Under the pieces are notes generated by a model. It worked only from the letters and a program-made list of their open reading frames with translations. It did no database searches and was not told the origin of the DNA. This document shows positions 10,781-22,715 of a stretch of 64,000 nucleotides of DNA, one piece after another. Where the stretch lies: contig NW_020313057.1 in the NCBI RefSeq assembly GCF_003265705.1, forward strand, positions 3,321,893 to 3,385,892, in the 5' to 3' direction. Position 1 is the first letter of the stretch; each line of letters opens with the position of its first letter. The DNA comes from Callorhinus ursinus. Lineage: Eukaryota; Chordata; Mammalia; Carnivora; Otariidae. A program made the position numbers and the translations under genes.

Positions 10781-12383
10781 GATGTATCTTAACTGATGCA
10801 CACGGACATAGATTATTTTTCTTTCTCTTCTTTATTTCAGATATCATCTATCATCCGTCTCTTTGAATGTCCCTATACCTGTCTATTATCTTTACCCTGA
10901 CCATATTATGCAGACATATGGGCAAGATCAGCGTGAGTGTCCAATGCACTCGACAAGAAATGAAATCCTCCTGGTGCAGGAGGTTATAAGAGAGAAAGGA
11001 AGGAACACAGCACATTGAGTTGTCCCTTTCTGAAAAGCATTCCTTCCTTACATATTGTGGACACTTAAAATATAATCGCCTCAGAAATAGCCTCTCCCTC
11101 TTTGATATCCTCCCAAGGTCAAAGAGTCCGCTATGAGACTTTTACATTTGCCGAATTTGGAACTCCTACAGACCTGAAACAGTCCTGGGTCTTCAAAAAA
11201 TCTGTAACCCTTGCATGAACAAAAGGGAATGTGTGTAGGTTGTGCATCATTCTTTTAAAAAAAGTCCTCTGCACAGATGGAAGGCAGATCATGGCCTTTA
11301 GGCAGGAAAGAGATCATTGCATCTCTCGCTCTGTTTTGTACAAGTCGGAAATAAAATATGTAGGCCTGAAACACCAGCCTTTGTCTATTGTCTGATCAGA
11401 TATTTTTCATTTTCTATCATATCTCAAATGTTTTGTTTCTGTTAAATTTAGAGCTCCTTCTTTAAGAAAAAAAAAATGAAGTATTTATTTTTCAGCCACA
11501 GATGATAGCGAGTACTCCTGCCTTGGAGTGATTTTTTTCCCCCTTCCTTTACAGCTGTAGCCTCGTTAATTGTAGGTGGGAAGCAAGCTCTGAAATCATT
11601 TGACTTTCTGCTTTACTTAGAAATCTTGCTCCATTAAATTGTAGGATATCCTCCTTAACAGGAAGTCAGGTTCTGCGATCAGCAACATTTGTGTTCTTTG
11701 TGCATCGAGATAAAGAAGAGCAAGGGTGTCGCCTGCAGTTTCCTCACGGTTAGGGGAGAGTGGAGAGAGAGGGCAGATAGACAAGAAAATGACCCAAAGA
11801 TGAGTCACTCATTTCTAAAACAAGAGTCTAAATGCTCTTTGTTGACGGCGGCTTGTAACCTCTGAACGTTCTGGTCTCCCAGCCGCAAGGACAAAGGAGT
11901 GAGTGATTCAGGGTCTCAGTTTGACTGCTTCATTCCTGCCTTTGGGGAACCCAAGGACTGAAATATCTCGTCATTAAGAAACCATTTTAATTTAGAAATA
12001 AATACGTGTTACTAATACTCAGGCTTTTCAAGTCAGTACGCGATCCTTGTGATGGGAGGAAACTTCCATTTCTTTTACCAAAACATTTCTTTTAACTCTT
12101 TAATTATTCTCTAGGAATAACTAAAGGAATAGTTGGGTGGAAGGTCTTTAAATGTTGATTTTCCATCTTGTGTATGGGGAAAAGGTCATTTATGAGCCTC
12201 TACCCCGGACCCGCTACTCCACCGGGGTGCTCGTTCCCATGATACTCAGAGGCGAACGCAGGGCTTTTGAAGAGGCTGTTGAAGAATGCAACCCATACAC
12301 AGTAAACTGACTTGCACACCTCAGTTGCATTGCTCTCAATCACACTGACTGTGAGAATTAAGGGCTATGGCAGGCCTAGATCA
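10781..12383. other. Unique sequence
   Basis: AT-rich single-copy sequence. Only short A runs are present (for example around 11466-11474). No transposon or exon signal is recognised. Confidence 0.4.
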
Positions 12384-12780
12384 GTGGCTCTCAAAGCGTG
12401 TGGTCTCAGGGCCAGAGATTCAGCCTTAGCAGGGACTGTGTTAGACATGCAGATGCCCAGGCCGTATACGCAGTGTACTGAGTCAAAAACTCTGGGGTGA
12501 GGCCCAGATATCTGTGGGGTTTTTTTTTTTTTAAAGATTTATTTATTTATTTGAGAGAGAGAGCAAGCAAGTGGGGGAAGGGCAAGGGGAGAGACTCCTC
12601 AAGCAGACTCCCCACTAAGCCCAACACAGGGCTCAATCTCATGATCCATGAGATCATGACCTGAGTGGAAACCTAGAGTCGGATGCTCAACTGACTGAGC
12701 CACCCAGCACCCACCCCCACCCAGAGATCCATGTTTTAAGAAACCCTCCTGGGGATTCTAATGCAGGCTACAGTGTGAGA
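12384..12780 (+). mobile_element. MER5A-like MITE split by a Can-SINE
   Basis: The left part (12384-12517) begins with the terminal repeat cagtggctctcaaagcgtg and the right part (12720-12780) continues the same element through 'catgttttaagaaaccctcc' to its closing 'acagtgtgag'. The antisense SINE at 12518-12719 sits in the middle, so the MITE is the older insertion. A second, fainter hAT-like block may follow at 12858-12958. Confidence 0.65.
12518..12719 (-). mobile_element. Can-SINE inserted into MER5A
   Basis: On the plus strand it reads poly(T), AAAGATTTATTTATTTATTT, a GA-rich middle and a closing 'ctgactgagccacccagcac', the reverse complement of the Can-SINE head. Flanks cccagatatctgtgg (12503-12517) and cccagagatccatgt (12720-12734) match at 11 of 15 positions, a decayed duplication of the MER5A target. 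It is one of the more diverged SINEs in the window. Confidence 0.93.
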
Positions 12781-14157
12781 CCTGGTAACCACACAACTCA
12801 AAGGAACTTGTCTGCAGGACAGAGACCTCCATGCTGCTTCTTTTCCTTGGCTGCCTGTTAGAACCCCTGGCATGCTTTTTAAAAATATCGATACCAAATC
12901 CTTCCCCCAGGCGGATAAAATTGGCATCCATCCCTAAGCAGGGGAGCTCAAGTCAAAACATTTCATGAAAACTTCCCTGGTGACTCTAGCGAGCTGCTGG
13001 GGTAGACCGCCGTGAGTCTGCAGGAAAGGAGGGACCAGGTAGGAGAGAGTGCTTGATGCCTGGGACAGGGGGCCTGCAGTCCATGGGTCAGGGTCCGGGC
13101 AGGACCTGCACACTTGCCATGCCAGGCAACAGAGATGTCCAAAGCCACAGGTGGCTTTCCTGTCATCAGTGGGCAGCGTGGGGGTGGGGAGGGGCTTCAT
13201 GGAGAGCCAGGTGGCAGCATCGTGTCAGAGGCCACCTCGCTAGCCCTTCCCGGCTGCAGGTATGAAAACTGTCAGCTCCTGAGGTGGCACTGAGCAAGGC
13301 TGGCAGAGTTCTGGGAGATGCCCTGCACTGGCAGAGAGGCTCTCTTGGCCTTGAAGTCTGACATCCAATGGCTTAGGGTGTGCCAGGGACCCACATGTAC
13401 CCAGGTTGGACATGTTTCTTCCTAAACCCAGGCCAAACTGGTGGGTTCAGGTCCTTGACCCTGACTTGCGTCTGCTTTCCCACAGAGGTTAGAACCTGCT
13501 AGGCCTATAGTTCTAATGCCCTGCTTTGCTCTTCCTAACTCTGCTCCCAGTTGGGGGCCCTTCTTCAAATCAGAAAGGGTCCTCATCCCTGTCTGGTAGT
13601 TTCTCACATCCCAATGCCTGACCCCCACTCACCACCACTAGCCTATGTTCAGGGTAATTTATGTGGGGCCACAGCCTCAATCAGCCCCCAGACACCCTCG
13701 ACCAGTGTGATTTATTCAGTGGGCACCAGCCATTCCTGACTTCCTTCCCTTTCTCCAGCCCTCAGCAGAGCACCCTGCCTACCTGACCACTAAGGCCCTA
13801 TGGGGCATGATGAGGAGAGTGGCCAGCACAGCGTGTCCCGGAGAAGAGAACTGTGAGGGCCATGCAGAGTGCTTGGCACCAAATACCTGAGCTAGACTTC
13901 AGAGCTGGACCCCAGGTCCAGCCTAGGAAAAAGGATGCAAATCCAGCAGACATGGTAAAGGATAGGGCTAGCGGAGGCTCCTGCATGCAAAGAAGCATAG
14001 GTCTACCTCAGGGCCACCTAATGAACAGGCCTCACTGGGATAAACATCTAGATGTCAGCAGCTGTGTGCCCGTCGGTGGGCAAAGTCCTGTTCTGCCTCT
14101 GGAAAGGTCTAGGAACTGGACAGGGTAGCGGCAGGAGATGGAAAAGATGAGTACGGA
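12781..14157. other. Mostly unique, moderately GC-rich sequence
   Basis: Apart from the possible hAT-like remnant near 12858-12958, no repeat is recognised. Several overlapping ORFs of 60-91 residues occur on both strands, as expected by chance in GC-rich DNA. None shows a domain. Confidence 0.35.
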
Positions 14158-14770
14158 ATGGAATGGCAGTTCCTCAAAAAATTAAATATAGACTCACCGT
14201 ATGATCCAGCAATTCCACTTCCAGATAAATACCCAGAGAAATGAAAGCAGAGACTCAACCAGGTATTTGTACACCCATGTTCATAGCAGCACTATTCATA
14301 ACAACCGAAAGGCAGAAACAACCATAATGTCCATTGACAGATGAACGGGTAAATGAAATGCGGTCTAGCCTCATACAGTGGAATATTATTCAGTGTTAAA
14401 GAGGACTCGAACTCTGCCACCTGCTACAACATGGATGAACCTTGAAGACGCAATGCTAAGCAAAATAAACCCAACACAGAAGGACAGATACTGCATGCTT
14501 CCGCGGTACGCTCCCTCTCACAAGACGAGAGCAGTCAAATTCACGGGGACAGAAAGTAGAATGCTGGGTGCCAGAGGCTGCGAGGAACGGGGGGTTAGCA
14601 TTTAATGAGTACAAGGGTTTGGTTTTGCAAGATGAAAGGGTCCTGGAGACGGCTGGTGGTGATGTTTGCACAACACTGTGATGTACTTAATGTACTTAAT
14701 GTACACTTAAAAACGGTCAAAATGGTAAATGTTATGTTATATATATCTTACCGTAATTAAAAAAAAACAA
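14158..14770 (+). mobile_element. L1 LINE 3' end (L1M-type), 5' truncated
   Basis: Sense L1: the end of ORF2 ('ttcatagcagcactattcat', 'tggaatattattcag', 'acaacatggatgaaccttga'), then the 3' UTR ('agacagaaagtagaatg'-like, 'ttttgcaagatgaaaggg', 'atgtacacttaaaaacgg'), and an AATTAAAAAAAAAC tail. The 3' UTR has a local duplication of atgtacttaatgtacttaatg near 14682. The reading frame is broken. It is 5' truncated to about 0.6 kb and is an older, pre-carnivoran L1M-type subfamily. Confidence 0.85.
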
Positions 14771-15967
14771 TAAATATCTGAAACCTGGAGGATTGGGGTG
14801 TGAAAGCCGACAGGGGAATGCTTCCACGCGTCCCACTGGAAATGAGGAAGGGGTTATCGACCTGGGTCTGGGCTCTGAACACAGGCTCGATGTCACAAAA
14901 CCTCTGCCGTGCAGGCTGCTCTGGTTTTCGCATTTTGAAATCCGTCCTGAGTTTTGGTGGAGGAGGTGGAGTGCTCCCTCGAGAGAGGGCCCCAGGCCGC
15001 TTAATTGTGGTCAGACTCACCGAGGAGAGCTCAGACCTGACTATTACTAGCACTTAATTAACGAGGAGCCTGGTCCCAGCTGCGGTACAATGAGGCTGTT
15101 GTCCTGGGTTTATTAAGAGACACACGCAGAAGGCGCTTAGCTCCTCCGCATCTCCTCCCAGCTGAATCTTAAATCATCACCTTTGTTTCTGCAACAAGGG
15201 GGAAATAACCAATACCCGGATCCAATTTCCTTCTTCTCTCCTGGAAATTTACCTCAAATTATAACACACAGAGACTTTTTTTTTTTTAAGCGAAAAAATT
15301 CATTATATTCTGTTTTTCGTGACAAATCCAACAGTAAAGTCTAAGCTAGTTTTCCTTATAGATTTTCAGATGCTTTCATGGCCGGCACAGGTGTAATTAC
15401 ATTTTTTCTCTTGAATCGTTAAAAGACATTATATTTCGTTTCATCGGTGGTTTCCCTGGTTCACTGACTGCAGGGTTGCTGAAGGACGAAAGGGGCCTCC
15501 TGCAATTTCGGGGACATACTAAGCCTTGGGTTCAATAAATATTTCACTTAGCCGCTCAGAGATTGGCAGAACACAGGAGAAATCCAAACGGGGAATTTGA
15601 AGCAGTTGACAGAAGTACCTGGCAGGGCCTCCCCTCTTCCTCATTTGCACACCTGCACACCTCGCCTCTTCCTGACTTGCACACCTGCATTTTGGGTTCA
15701 GCCTGCTTGGCTCTCCTTCAGTCTTCCATCCAGCCATGGCCCCCCTTCTGGATGTCTATGACCACTGTCCTGATTTCCTAACCATAATTTGCCCAGACCT
15801 CCCACCAGCCCCAACAGAGTTCTTGGTTTTCCAAGCTCTGTTGCTAAATCCTAACCCACCCCTACAATCCTCGATCAGCCTGGATGCAGAAAAGATCTTG
15901 CTACTTATAGTCTGGCTATATGGTTCCAAAAGGCAGCACTCCAAATAATACTTTTATCTATAAAGGA
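14771..15967. other. Unique sequence; possible conserved noncoding element near 14935-15260
   Basis: No transposon is recognised. The part at 14935-15260 has an even, non-repetitive composition with homeodomain-type cores (ttaattg at 15001, TTAATTAA at 15054-15061), which is why I flag it as possibly conserved. That is a visual impression only. Confidence 0.25.
15631..15694. repeat. Two-copy 32-bp tandem duplication
   Basis: Units 15631-15662 and 15663-15694 share cctcttcct and ttgcacacctgca at matching positions and diverge at their 3' ends. This is a simple local duplication with no known function. Confidence 0.75.
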
Positions 15968-16227
15968 TCTTAATGAGAAAGGGGCGCCTGGATGGTTCGT
16001 CAGGTAAGCGTTTGACTCTGGATTTCAGCTCAGGTCATGATCTCAGGGTCATGAGATCGAGCCCCACATCCAGTTCCGTGCTCAGCGGGGAGTCTGCTTG
16101 AGATTCTCTCTCTTTCCCTCTGCCCCTCCACCTGCTCTCGCATGCTCGCTCTTTCTTTCTCTCTCTCTCTCTCAAACAAATAAATCTTAAAAAAAAAAAA
16201 GAGAGAGAGAGAGGTCTTAATGAGAAA
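15968..16227 (+). mobile_element. Can-SINE with 13-nt target-site duplication
   Basis: The element spans 15981-16214 and is flanked by the exact repeat tcttaatgagaaa (15968-15980 and 16215-16227). It has a GGGGCGCCTGGATGGTTCGT head, a long CT-rich middle, AAATAAATCTT, A12, and then a (GA)n tail at 16201-16211. Confidence 0.96.
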
Positions 16228-18694
16228 AGTATAGTATTAAGTTCTTCCATGGTAGTCTAGGCAACTCACCACATCAATAAACTTATCCTAAAACAGGCCT
16301 AACTTTGTATATATATCAAAGGATTTGCTTTTTGGCTCACTTGGAATTTGTTATACCAAAGTCCAGCTGATGGACTAATCAAATCCCCGCTGACCAACTA
16401 GAGTAAAGAACTCATGCTTGCTTTTCGTTTGGTTTTGTGCGTTTGGCAGTTTTCTATCATTGTTAGGGATGCTTTTTCATGAGAAAACTTTTGTAAACTT
16501 CAGAAAATGGGATGGACTAGAATAGAATAGATTTTCTGCCACGGTCCTGTTGGAATATGGTCTCTAGAATCAGGCGTAGCTCTTGGCCTGTTGAAGTCCT
16601 GACCTCTGGACTCCATGATACTAATGATATGGAGCCCTGGGGTGGGACAATGTGGTGGTCAGCGGATAGTCTCCCAGCTGGGTTCTTGGGATGGCCAGAC
16701 CTCTTTTACATCTCTGCTTTCTTCTTCCCCCTTGAGAAAAGCATTCTAAGGAAGCAAGAGAAAAATGTAACCTTGAAAATGGCTTCCCAAAGTCATTAGC
16801 TCGCCAAAATTGCCTCTGACCCACAGAGCTGCATTGACCCTACGTACATTAGGAAGACATTCCATTCCCATTCATCAAGCCTCCTGCATTGTCTGTGTCG
16901 TAGTGTGTCATGTCTTCATTACTGAATAAGAAATGGAGATGGAGGGCTAACCCTAATATGCCTGCTCCTTGAGAAGCCAAAACAAGAACAACAGAACTTC
17001 CTGTTAGGAGACTTAAGCTACTCCAGAGTAGATTTTATGAAGGCAGGTCACCCAAGAGCAGGAAGAAAAGCCACAAGCCTAGGCTTTTACATAAAATGCA
17101 CATTTTTATTCATTCCATAGTCATTACATTTCTATTAAGTTCAAACACTAAGGATTTTTTTAAAAAATAGGATTGCTAAATTGGAAGGAGCTTTAGAGAG
17201 GAAGTAGACTTTCATGGAAATGAATAACACATTATCTTAAAAACTTCCTATTATAAGTAATGCAATATTATAAACAGTGTAATACCCACAGCTGAGTGAA
17301 GGGCTAAAAGGAATTTAAGCGATAGGTAAAAACTGAGTGTTCTTATCCTGGTTTATGTCTTACTCAGTTCTACTTGCTTCCCCTTACATCTGGAGGAGAA
17401 ACCTTAACTTCCTCCTCACTGAGTTATCCTCAAACCTTTTCACGGCTTCTAGATACGAGTTTTCTAACATCTTCTCAATTCCCACATGGAGGGCTAGTGT
17501 TGATGATCTGTCAACAACTCTCCTATGAGAATTAGCGCATCTTCCTGTGTAAGAGCAGATGGAAGGGATTCTCAAACAGGCAGACCTCCTGTTTTGTGAA
17601 TAGGACCCCCAACCTTAAACCTTCACTCCCGACAGGCCCCCGACCATTGTCCTGGGAGTCCTAAACAAAACAAAGCATATGTTTTTTCACAGAAGGCCAT
17701 GATCTCATAAACACACGCTTGCAAAATAGATGCTCAAAAATTACCCTTGGCCACTAAGTTCCATGGAAACCAAATAATAAGAGATCAAGAAAAGAGGAGC
17801 CGAGAGCATTTAATTTCTCGTTCAGGGCCTGGATTGATTGAATTCAGACAGCCCTGATTGTATTTCTGTTGGGGCCTGGCATATATATGAGAACTTACTT
17901 TCGTAACCACAGTAATTGATAGGATGACATCACTTTTAAGGCCATAGGACCACTGTAGAATGGTTTGTGGAGCGTGGGGGAGATATTTCTAAACATAGCT
18001 CTTGGCGTGCTTTTCTGGAAGCGCTTAAGCCAGAGGGCAGTTCCTGCCTCTCTTCTACTTTCCCAGGGACCCAAAATATTTTTATATACACAGCCAAGCT
18101 TTTTTTTTTTTTTTTTTTTAAATCATGCTCCCAAACGGACAGAGTGAGCTCCCTCGCTTTTATATAAATGGGCCCCTTGGGTTCTCAGGTTGAGGAACGA
18201 TGATGCAGTGATGACTCTTTGTCAGATCTGGGATATCTTCCAGACCCAAATATGGGATTAAATATGCTAGTGGGCGGCCCTGAAACGCCTCTGGATTTCA
18301 AAAGATTGTTTGGGTTTGGGTTTTGCACGTCGCCCACTCACTTAACCACACCAATGCTCTTTCTAAATACCCTTTTCCCAAAGAGCTGGCACTAGGACGA
18401 TAAAGAGACAAATGAGGATGAAAAGTGTTTGGACTTCTTGCCCCTGATGGTGGGTGTGAGAGGGTCGGGAGAGGAAGGAAGACATGTGGAGGTGGTGGAG
18501 GGAGCAGTCGAGGACGGAAGAGGAAATGCTGGGCTTTCCGGCACCTTCCATCCTGTTTCCCCAGAGTCCATCTGCAGCAGCAAGCACAGGGCTCAGTCGG
18601 GGGGGTGGGGTGGGGACAGCAGGTAGCCCCTGAGAGGCACCCTTTCCGCGTGCTGCCACATCCCCTCGACTCAAAGGCATGTCACAGACTTTGA
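16228..18694. other. Unique sequence with weak exon candidate at 17387-17542 and a poly(T) run
   Basis: T20 lies at 18100-18119. At 17387-17542 on the minus strand a pyrimidine-rich acceptor (ctcttacacag), an open frame of about 52 codons and a donor-like GTAAGG appear in order. No protein family is recognised, so I leave it as a hypothesis. The remainder has no recognised repeats. Confidence 0.3.
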
Positions 18695-19415
18695 TTAGGA
18701 AAGCAAGAACACTACCACTTCACACCCACTAGGATGGCTCTAATCAGAAAGACAGACACTAAGATCCTTGGTGAGGATGTAGAGAAATTAGGGCCCTCAC
18801 ACGCTGCTGGTGTGGCCGTCTTGACAACACCATGGCAGTTCCTCAAAAGGTTACACGGAGAGTTACCACATGATCCTGCAGCTGCACTCCTAAGGATCTA
18901 CCCAAGAGAACCGAAAAACATACATCTACACAAAACCTCGTCCCTAAGTGTCCATAGCAGCATTATGGCTGATAGCCCAAAAGTGGGAATGACCCAAACG
19001 CCCATCGGTGGGTGAACAGATAAAGAAAACGTGATCCATCCATACGATGAAATGGTATTCACCACGACAAAGAAATGAGGTGTGGGACATGCCACGACAT
19101 GCATGAACCTTGAAAACATTATGCTAAGTGAATGAAGCCGGCCGCAAAGATCACATTTACATAACATTTTCAGAAGAGGCACATCTATGGAGACAGGTGG
19201 TAGATATGTAGTTGCCGGAGGCTGGGGAGGGGCTGAGAAAATTTGGAGCGCTGATGCCAGCTAATAAGTACAGGCTGTCTTTTTGGGGTGATGAAAATGC
19301 TCTAAATTTAGATTGTGGTGATTATTGTAGAGCCCTGTGAATATACCACAAAACGGTTGAGTTGCACAGTTTAAATGGATGGAGTGTATGGTCCGTAAAT
19401 TATATCTCAATTGTT
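18695..19415 (+). mobile_element. L1 LINE 3' end (older L1M-type), 5' truncated
   Basis: A sense L1 starting in the ORF2 3' portion ('cacttcacacccactaggat', 'gttcctcaaaaggttac', 'ccatagcagcattatggctg'), through 'catgaaccttgaaaacatta' into a 3' UTR with 'ttttggggtgatgaaaatgc' and a 'ttatatctcaatt' end. The reading frame is broken by stops and shifts. Its 3' UTR differs from that of the L1 at 14158, so it belongs to a different subfamily. Confidence 0.82.
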
Positions 19416-19434
19416 GGGTTCTTTTTTTTTTTTT

Positions 19435-19665
19435 AAGAATACTAACAAAGGGGGTGCCTGGATGGCTCAGTCGATTGGGCATCTGCCTTCGGCTCGGCTC
19501 GTGATCCTGGGGTCCTGGGATCGAACCCCACATTGGGCTCCCTGCTTGGCGGGAAGCCTGCTTCTCCCTCTCCCTCTACTGTTCTCCCTGCTTGTGCTCT
19601 CTCGCTCTCTCTGTCAAATAAATAAATAAAATCTTAAAAAAAAAATAAAAAGAATACTAACAAAG
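19435..19665 (+). mobile_element. Can-SINE with perfect 16-nt target-site duplication
   Basis: The element spans 19451-19649 and is flanked by identical copies of aagaatactaacaaag (19435-19450 and 19650-19665). Its internal RNA polymerase III promoter is recognisable: A box TGGCTCAGTCG at 19463-19473 and B box GGATCGAACCC at 19518-19528. The tail is AAATAAATAAAATCTT plus A-rich sequence. The exact flanks and near-consensus body make it one of the youngest insertions here. Confidence 0.98.
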
Positions 19666-21317
19666 AAGTATGGGCCACCTTCACTTAAAGAATAAAGCTT
19701 CCAGCCCTGCCCCAGACCAGCATTTTGGTTGCACATGGGGATTTAATAACAAGCATTCAGTGGAAGGAAAGAACAAAATGTGCAATACATTTAAGCCCAA
19801 GTTTGAGTCCTGTTGGAAGTCAGGAGGCGAATGTAGAATTAAAATGTGAGTTAGTAGCTGAGAACTGAAAAGGTCCACATGTGGCACAGAAATGGTAACT
19901 GCAAAACCAAAAGGAATCTGCTTTCTACAAAACCTGGAAATAGGGTTGACGGGTGTTTTTGAAAATGCCCCTGCTTTCCCCTCACTGTTGTGGATTCATT
20001 TCTTTTCCTGCACCTTGTTGGGCTCACTTTGGAGTACATTGCTCATTGATCCCTCTCCTTCCAAGAGAACAGATCTGGTTGGAGTAAGGCCTTCATTCTG
20101 GTTGAAACGTCTTGGTGTTGGAGCTCCACTGGACTGGGCTTTGATGTGGGAGCAACTGCTCTTGACCTTCAGATTCTGTTAGTAAAAGATAACAAAACAC
20201 ATCACAGAGAATCTTTTCAAAAGGTATTTGTGCCTCCCATCAGCTGACTTTCACCTGACAGAGAGCATAGGAGTTCTCCATCCGTCTTAGGGCTGACATT
20301 TTCTAAAATAGATGGCAATAAATAATCACTGAATAATTACGATGGGTTACATTAGAATGCATTTCTGAATATATTTCTTGGGCTGCTATAAATAGACTTC
20401 TCTGTGTGCATGCAATTTCCGGTATCTTTATGTATTTGCAAATTTTGTTCCTAATTGCGCCGCATATTACTTTCAACTTAGAGTTTTTCCAAGTCCTTCT
20501 CAAGGCGGTAATTATGTCTGAAAACATCCCTAGAGTCAGGCAAAGGCATTCATTGCTTTGAAAATAATTCCTCTGTCTTTACAAATACAGTGAACGAGAG
20601 TCTACTCGCAGGAACAGAAAACCCAGAGGCGGAGGTGGACACAAGGAAGACGATGTGCCGGGGGGGGGGGCAGGGGGCAGTACGGCCAGTGCCCCTCGGT
20701 GGCCCTGTGTCCCGTTCAATGCCCCACCTGCCTCTCCTGCCGTTGCCCTGGGCAGAAACTCTTGGCTTCGCCACCCCGCCTCCTTCCCACGGTCAGCACC
20801 TGATTTAGAGTTTCCAGTCTCAGTCCCTTCCCAAATATGGAACCACAGGATCGAGACTTCTGCTTCTCCTTGTGATGTTCCCCCAGGGCAGACGGGAGGC
20901 CAGCACCCAGCAACTGAGCCAGTCCTGCCAACTGACTCAGTCCTCAGACTCTCTTCACCCCAAACATGAGCAAAAAGTCTCCTGAAAGGAGAGGTGATTC
21001 TGTAATCGCTCTTTCTGACGCCTTCCTGGTATCTCAAATGCCGTTCGTCACCCCTTGGCACCCACGAGGCCACTGATTCATCATTCTTTAAAGTTTTGTG
21101 AGCAACTGTCTAAGTGCTACACTGTCCAGAAAACCCCGATTTTCTATTATTTCCCAGGAAAGAGTAAAGAACGTGGTTAGAAAGAGGTAGGAGTAAGGCA
21201 AATACAGGTCCTTCTTTTGCCCAGTGAGCCCTGAGGTCCCGTCCCCATTCCATCACAATAGGCATGGGGTCTGCTCGGGCTGCTGCCACCCTCTGCACTG
21301 TACTCTCCTCCCCCGGA

Positions 21318-21420
21318 TGCACACGCAGACCCACGAACTCAGACAGACACACAGATATACATCCGTACATAGAAACACATGTACAGACACACAGACATGC
21401 ACACAGACACACACACACAT
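21318..21420. repeat. Degenerate CA/CAGA-rich microsatellite
   Basis: Imperfect cacaga, acacac and acatag units run over about 100 bp, ending in cacacacacacat. The antisense ORF with many Cys and Val codons is a translation of this repeat. Confidence 0.9.
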
Positions 21421-22085
21421 CTGTGTCCCATTGCTCTGAGCATTCTAAATCCCTTTCAAAGCACAGGGCTTCATGGTCAATGGTAATAGTGCTGTTTGCA
21501 TGCACAACCTCCCATCTGCTGTTGGGGAAGCTGCCCTGTCAAAGTCTGAATGATCGACCTCAAATCTAAGGCAGAATCAGAGACAGTTGAAGACACTGGG
21601 CAGTGTCCTCCACCAGCCCATCTGCTAAAGTTACCAGACTCCTCAGAGGACATGTCTGTCCCCATGAGTGGTAAAGATTTCAGGGCAGTTTGAGTAATAA
21701 GTCTTGCTATTCTCAGGAACTAATATGTTTATATTCAGGCATGTTTTTAAAAGCTTATTATGGCACCTTTATACTTAAAAGATTCCTAGACCATAAGCTA
21801 AATATATATATTTAACTTAAAAAAAATTTTTAAGTCACATTGTTTAATCTTAGAGTAAAACAGCGCCTTTAAAACTGTCCCTATCTATTCCATAATTACA
21901 TGCTTTGGATAAGAGCCTGGTTCACAGCCAAAATCCCCAGAGGATGGAGAGCATGAGCTCGGGGACACAGGCAAAAGCTAACTATGATGTAGCTTGCCTT
22001 TGTTTTTTCTTGAGAATTCCAAGGTGGTTGACTAATGTTAATGGAGCAATCATTTTCCACATACTGTTTGTTTTTTAGCTTTGCT

Positions 22086-22141
22086 TTTTCTTTCCTTCCT
22101 TCCTTCCTTCTTCCCTTCCTCCTTCCTCTTTCCTTCTTTCT
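22086..22141. repeat. (TTCC)n-rich pyrimidine tract
   Basis: Tandem ttcc units with ttcccttcctcc variants over 56 bp, with no purine except a final g at the edge. Confidence 0.95.
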
Positions 22142-22509
22142 GTTTTAATAAAACAATCTCTGCTGATGGCGTGTTTGTAGAAAGGCAAGATTCCTTAGTA
22201 TCCCCTCACCTCTTACGACAGACTGTGTGGAAATAAAGGAATAATATACAGGAATGAAATCATGCATAATGTTTTACCCTAGAGCTATTACTCATGGTGA
22301 TAAAATTCATCAAAGAAGAGTTTAAATGAAAATGGTCTTCACATATTAATTAATGAATTCATTTATCCATAGCAAAAAGAGAAAAGGAGTTAAGGTGATT
22401 TAGAGAAACACAGAATTTTAAATCATCACAAGAGTTTTGTGTCATCAGTGGTAGGCATGTCCTTGACTTGCCTGATCATGGTTAAGTGCTCAAAAAAAAA
22501 AAAATTAAA

Positions 22510-22715
22510 GTCAGCTACATGCCATACCCTGTGTTACCCACTTTAAGTATATCACTCATTTGATCCTCACAACAACCCTGTGAGGTCATTATGATTTTCC
22601 TCTTACAGATAAAGAAATGAGTCAGAGAAGTCAATTAATTTGTCTAAGGTCACACAGGTAAGTGGTAGGGCCAAATTCAAACTCAGGTATGTCTGACTCC
22701 CGGACACTCCAATAG
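22510..22715 (-). mobile_element. MIR SINE
   Basis: Reverse complement of MIR: 'gatcctcacaacaaccctgt', 'ttacagataaagaaatgagt', 'aaggtcacacaggtaagtgg' and a degenerate head. Nearly full length and among the better preserved MIRs in the window. Confidence 0.85.

Larger units (their letters stand above)
19666..22509. other. Unique sequence with simple repeats
   Basis: Contains a G11 run at 20660-20670, a degenerate CA-rich tract at 21318-21420 and a TTCC tract at 22086-22141. Part of it (20300-20590) is an AT-rich, non-repetitive block that might be conserved. The 164-codon minus frame at 20579-21073 overlaps other GC-rich frames on both strands and has no domain. Confidence 0.35.

Noticed and set aside
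20579..21073. 164-codon minus-strand ORF
   Set aside because: Other frames are open over the same GC-rich DNA on both strands, the composition is low-complexity and no domain is recognised.
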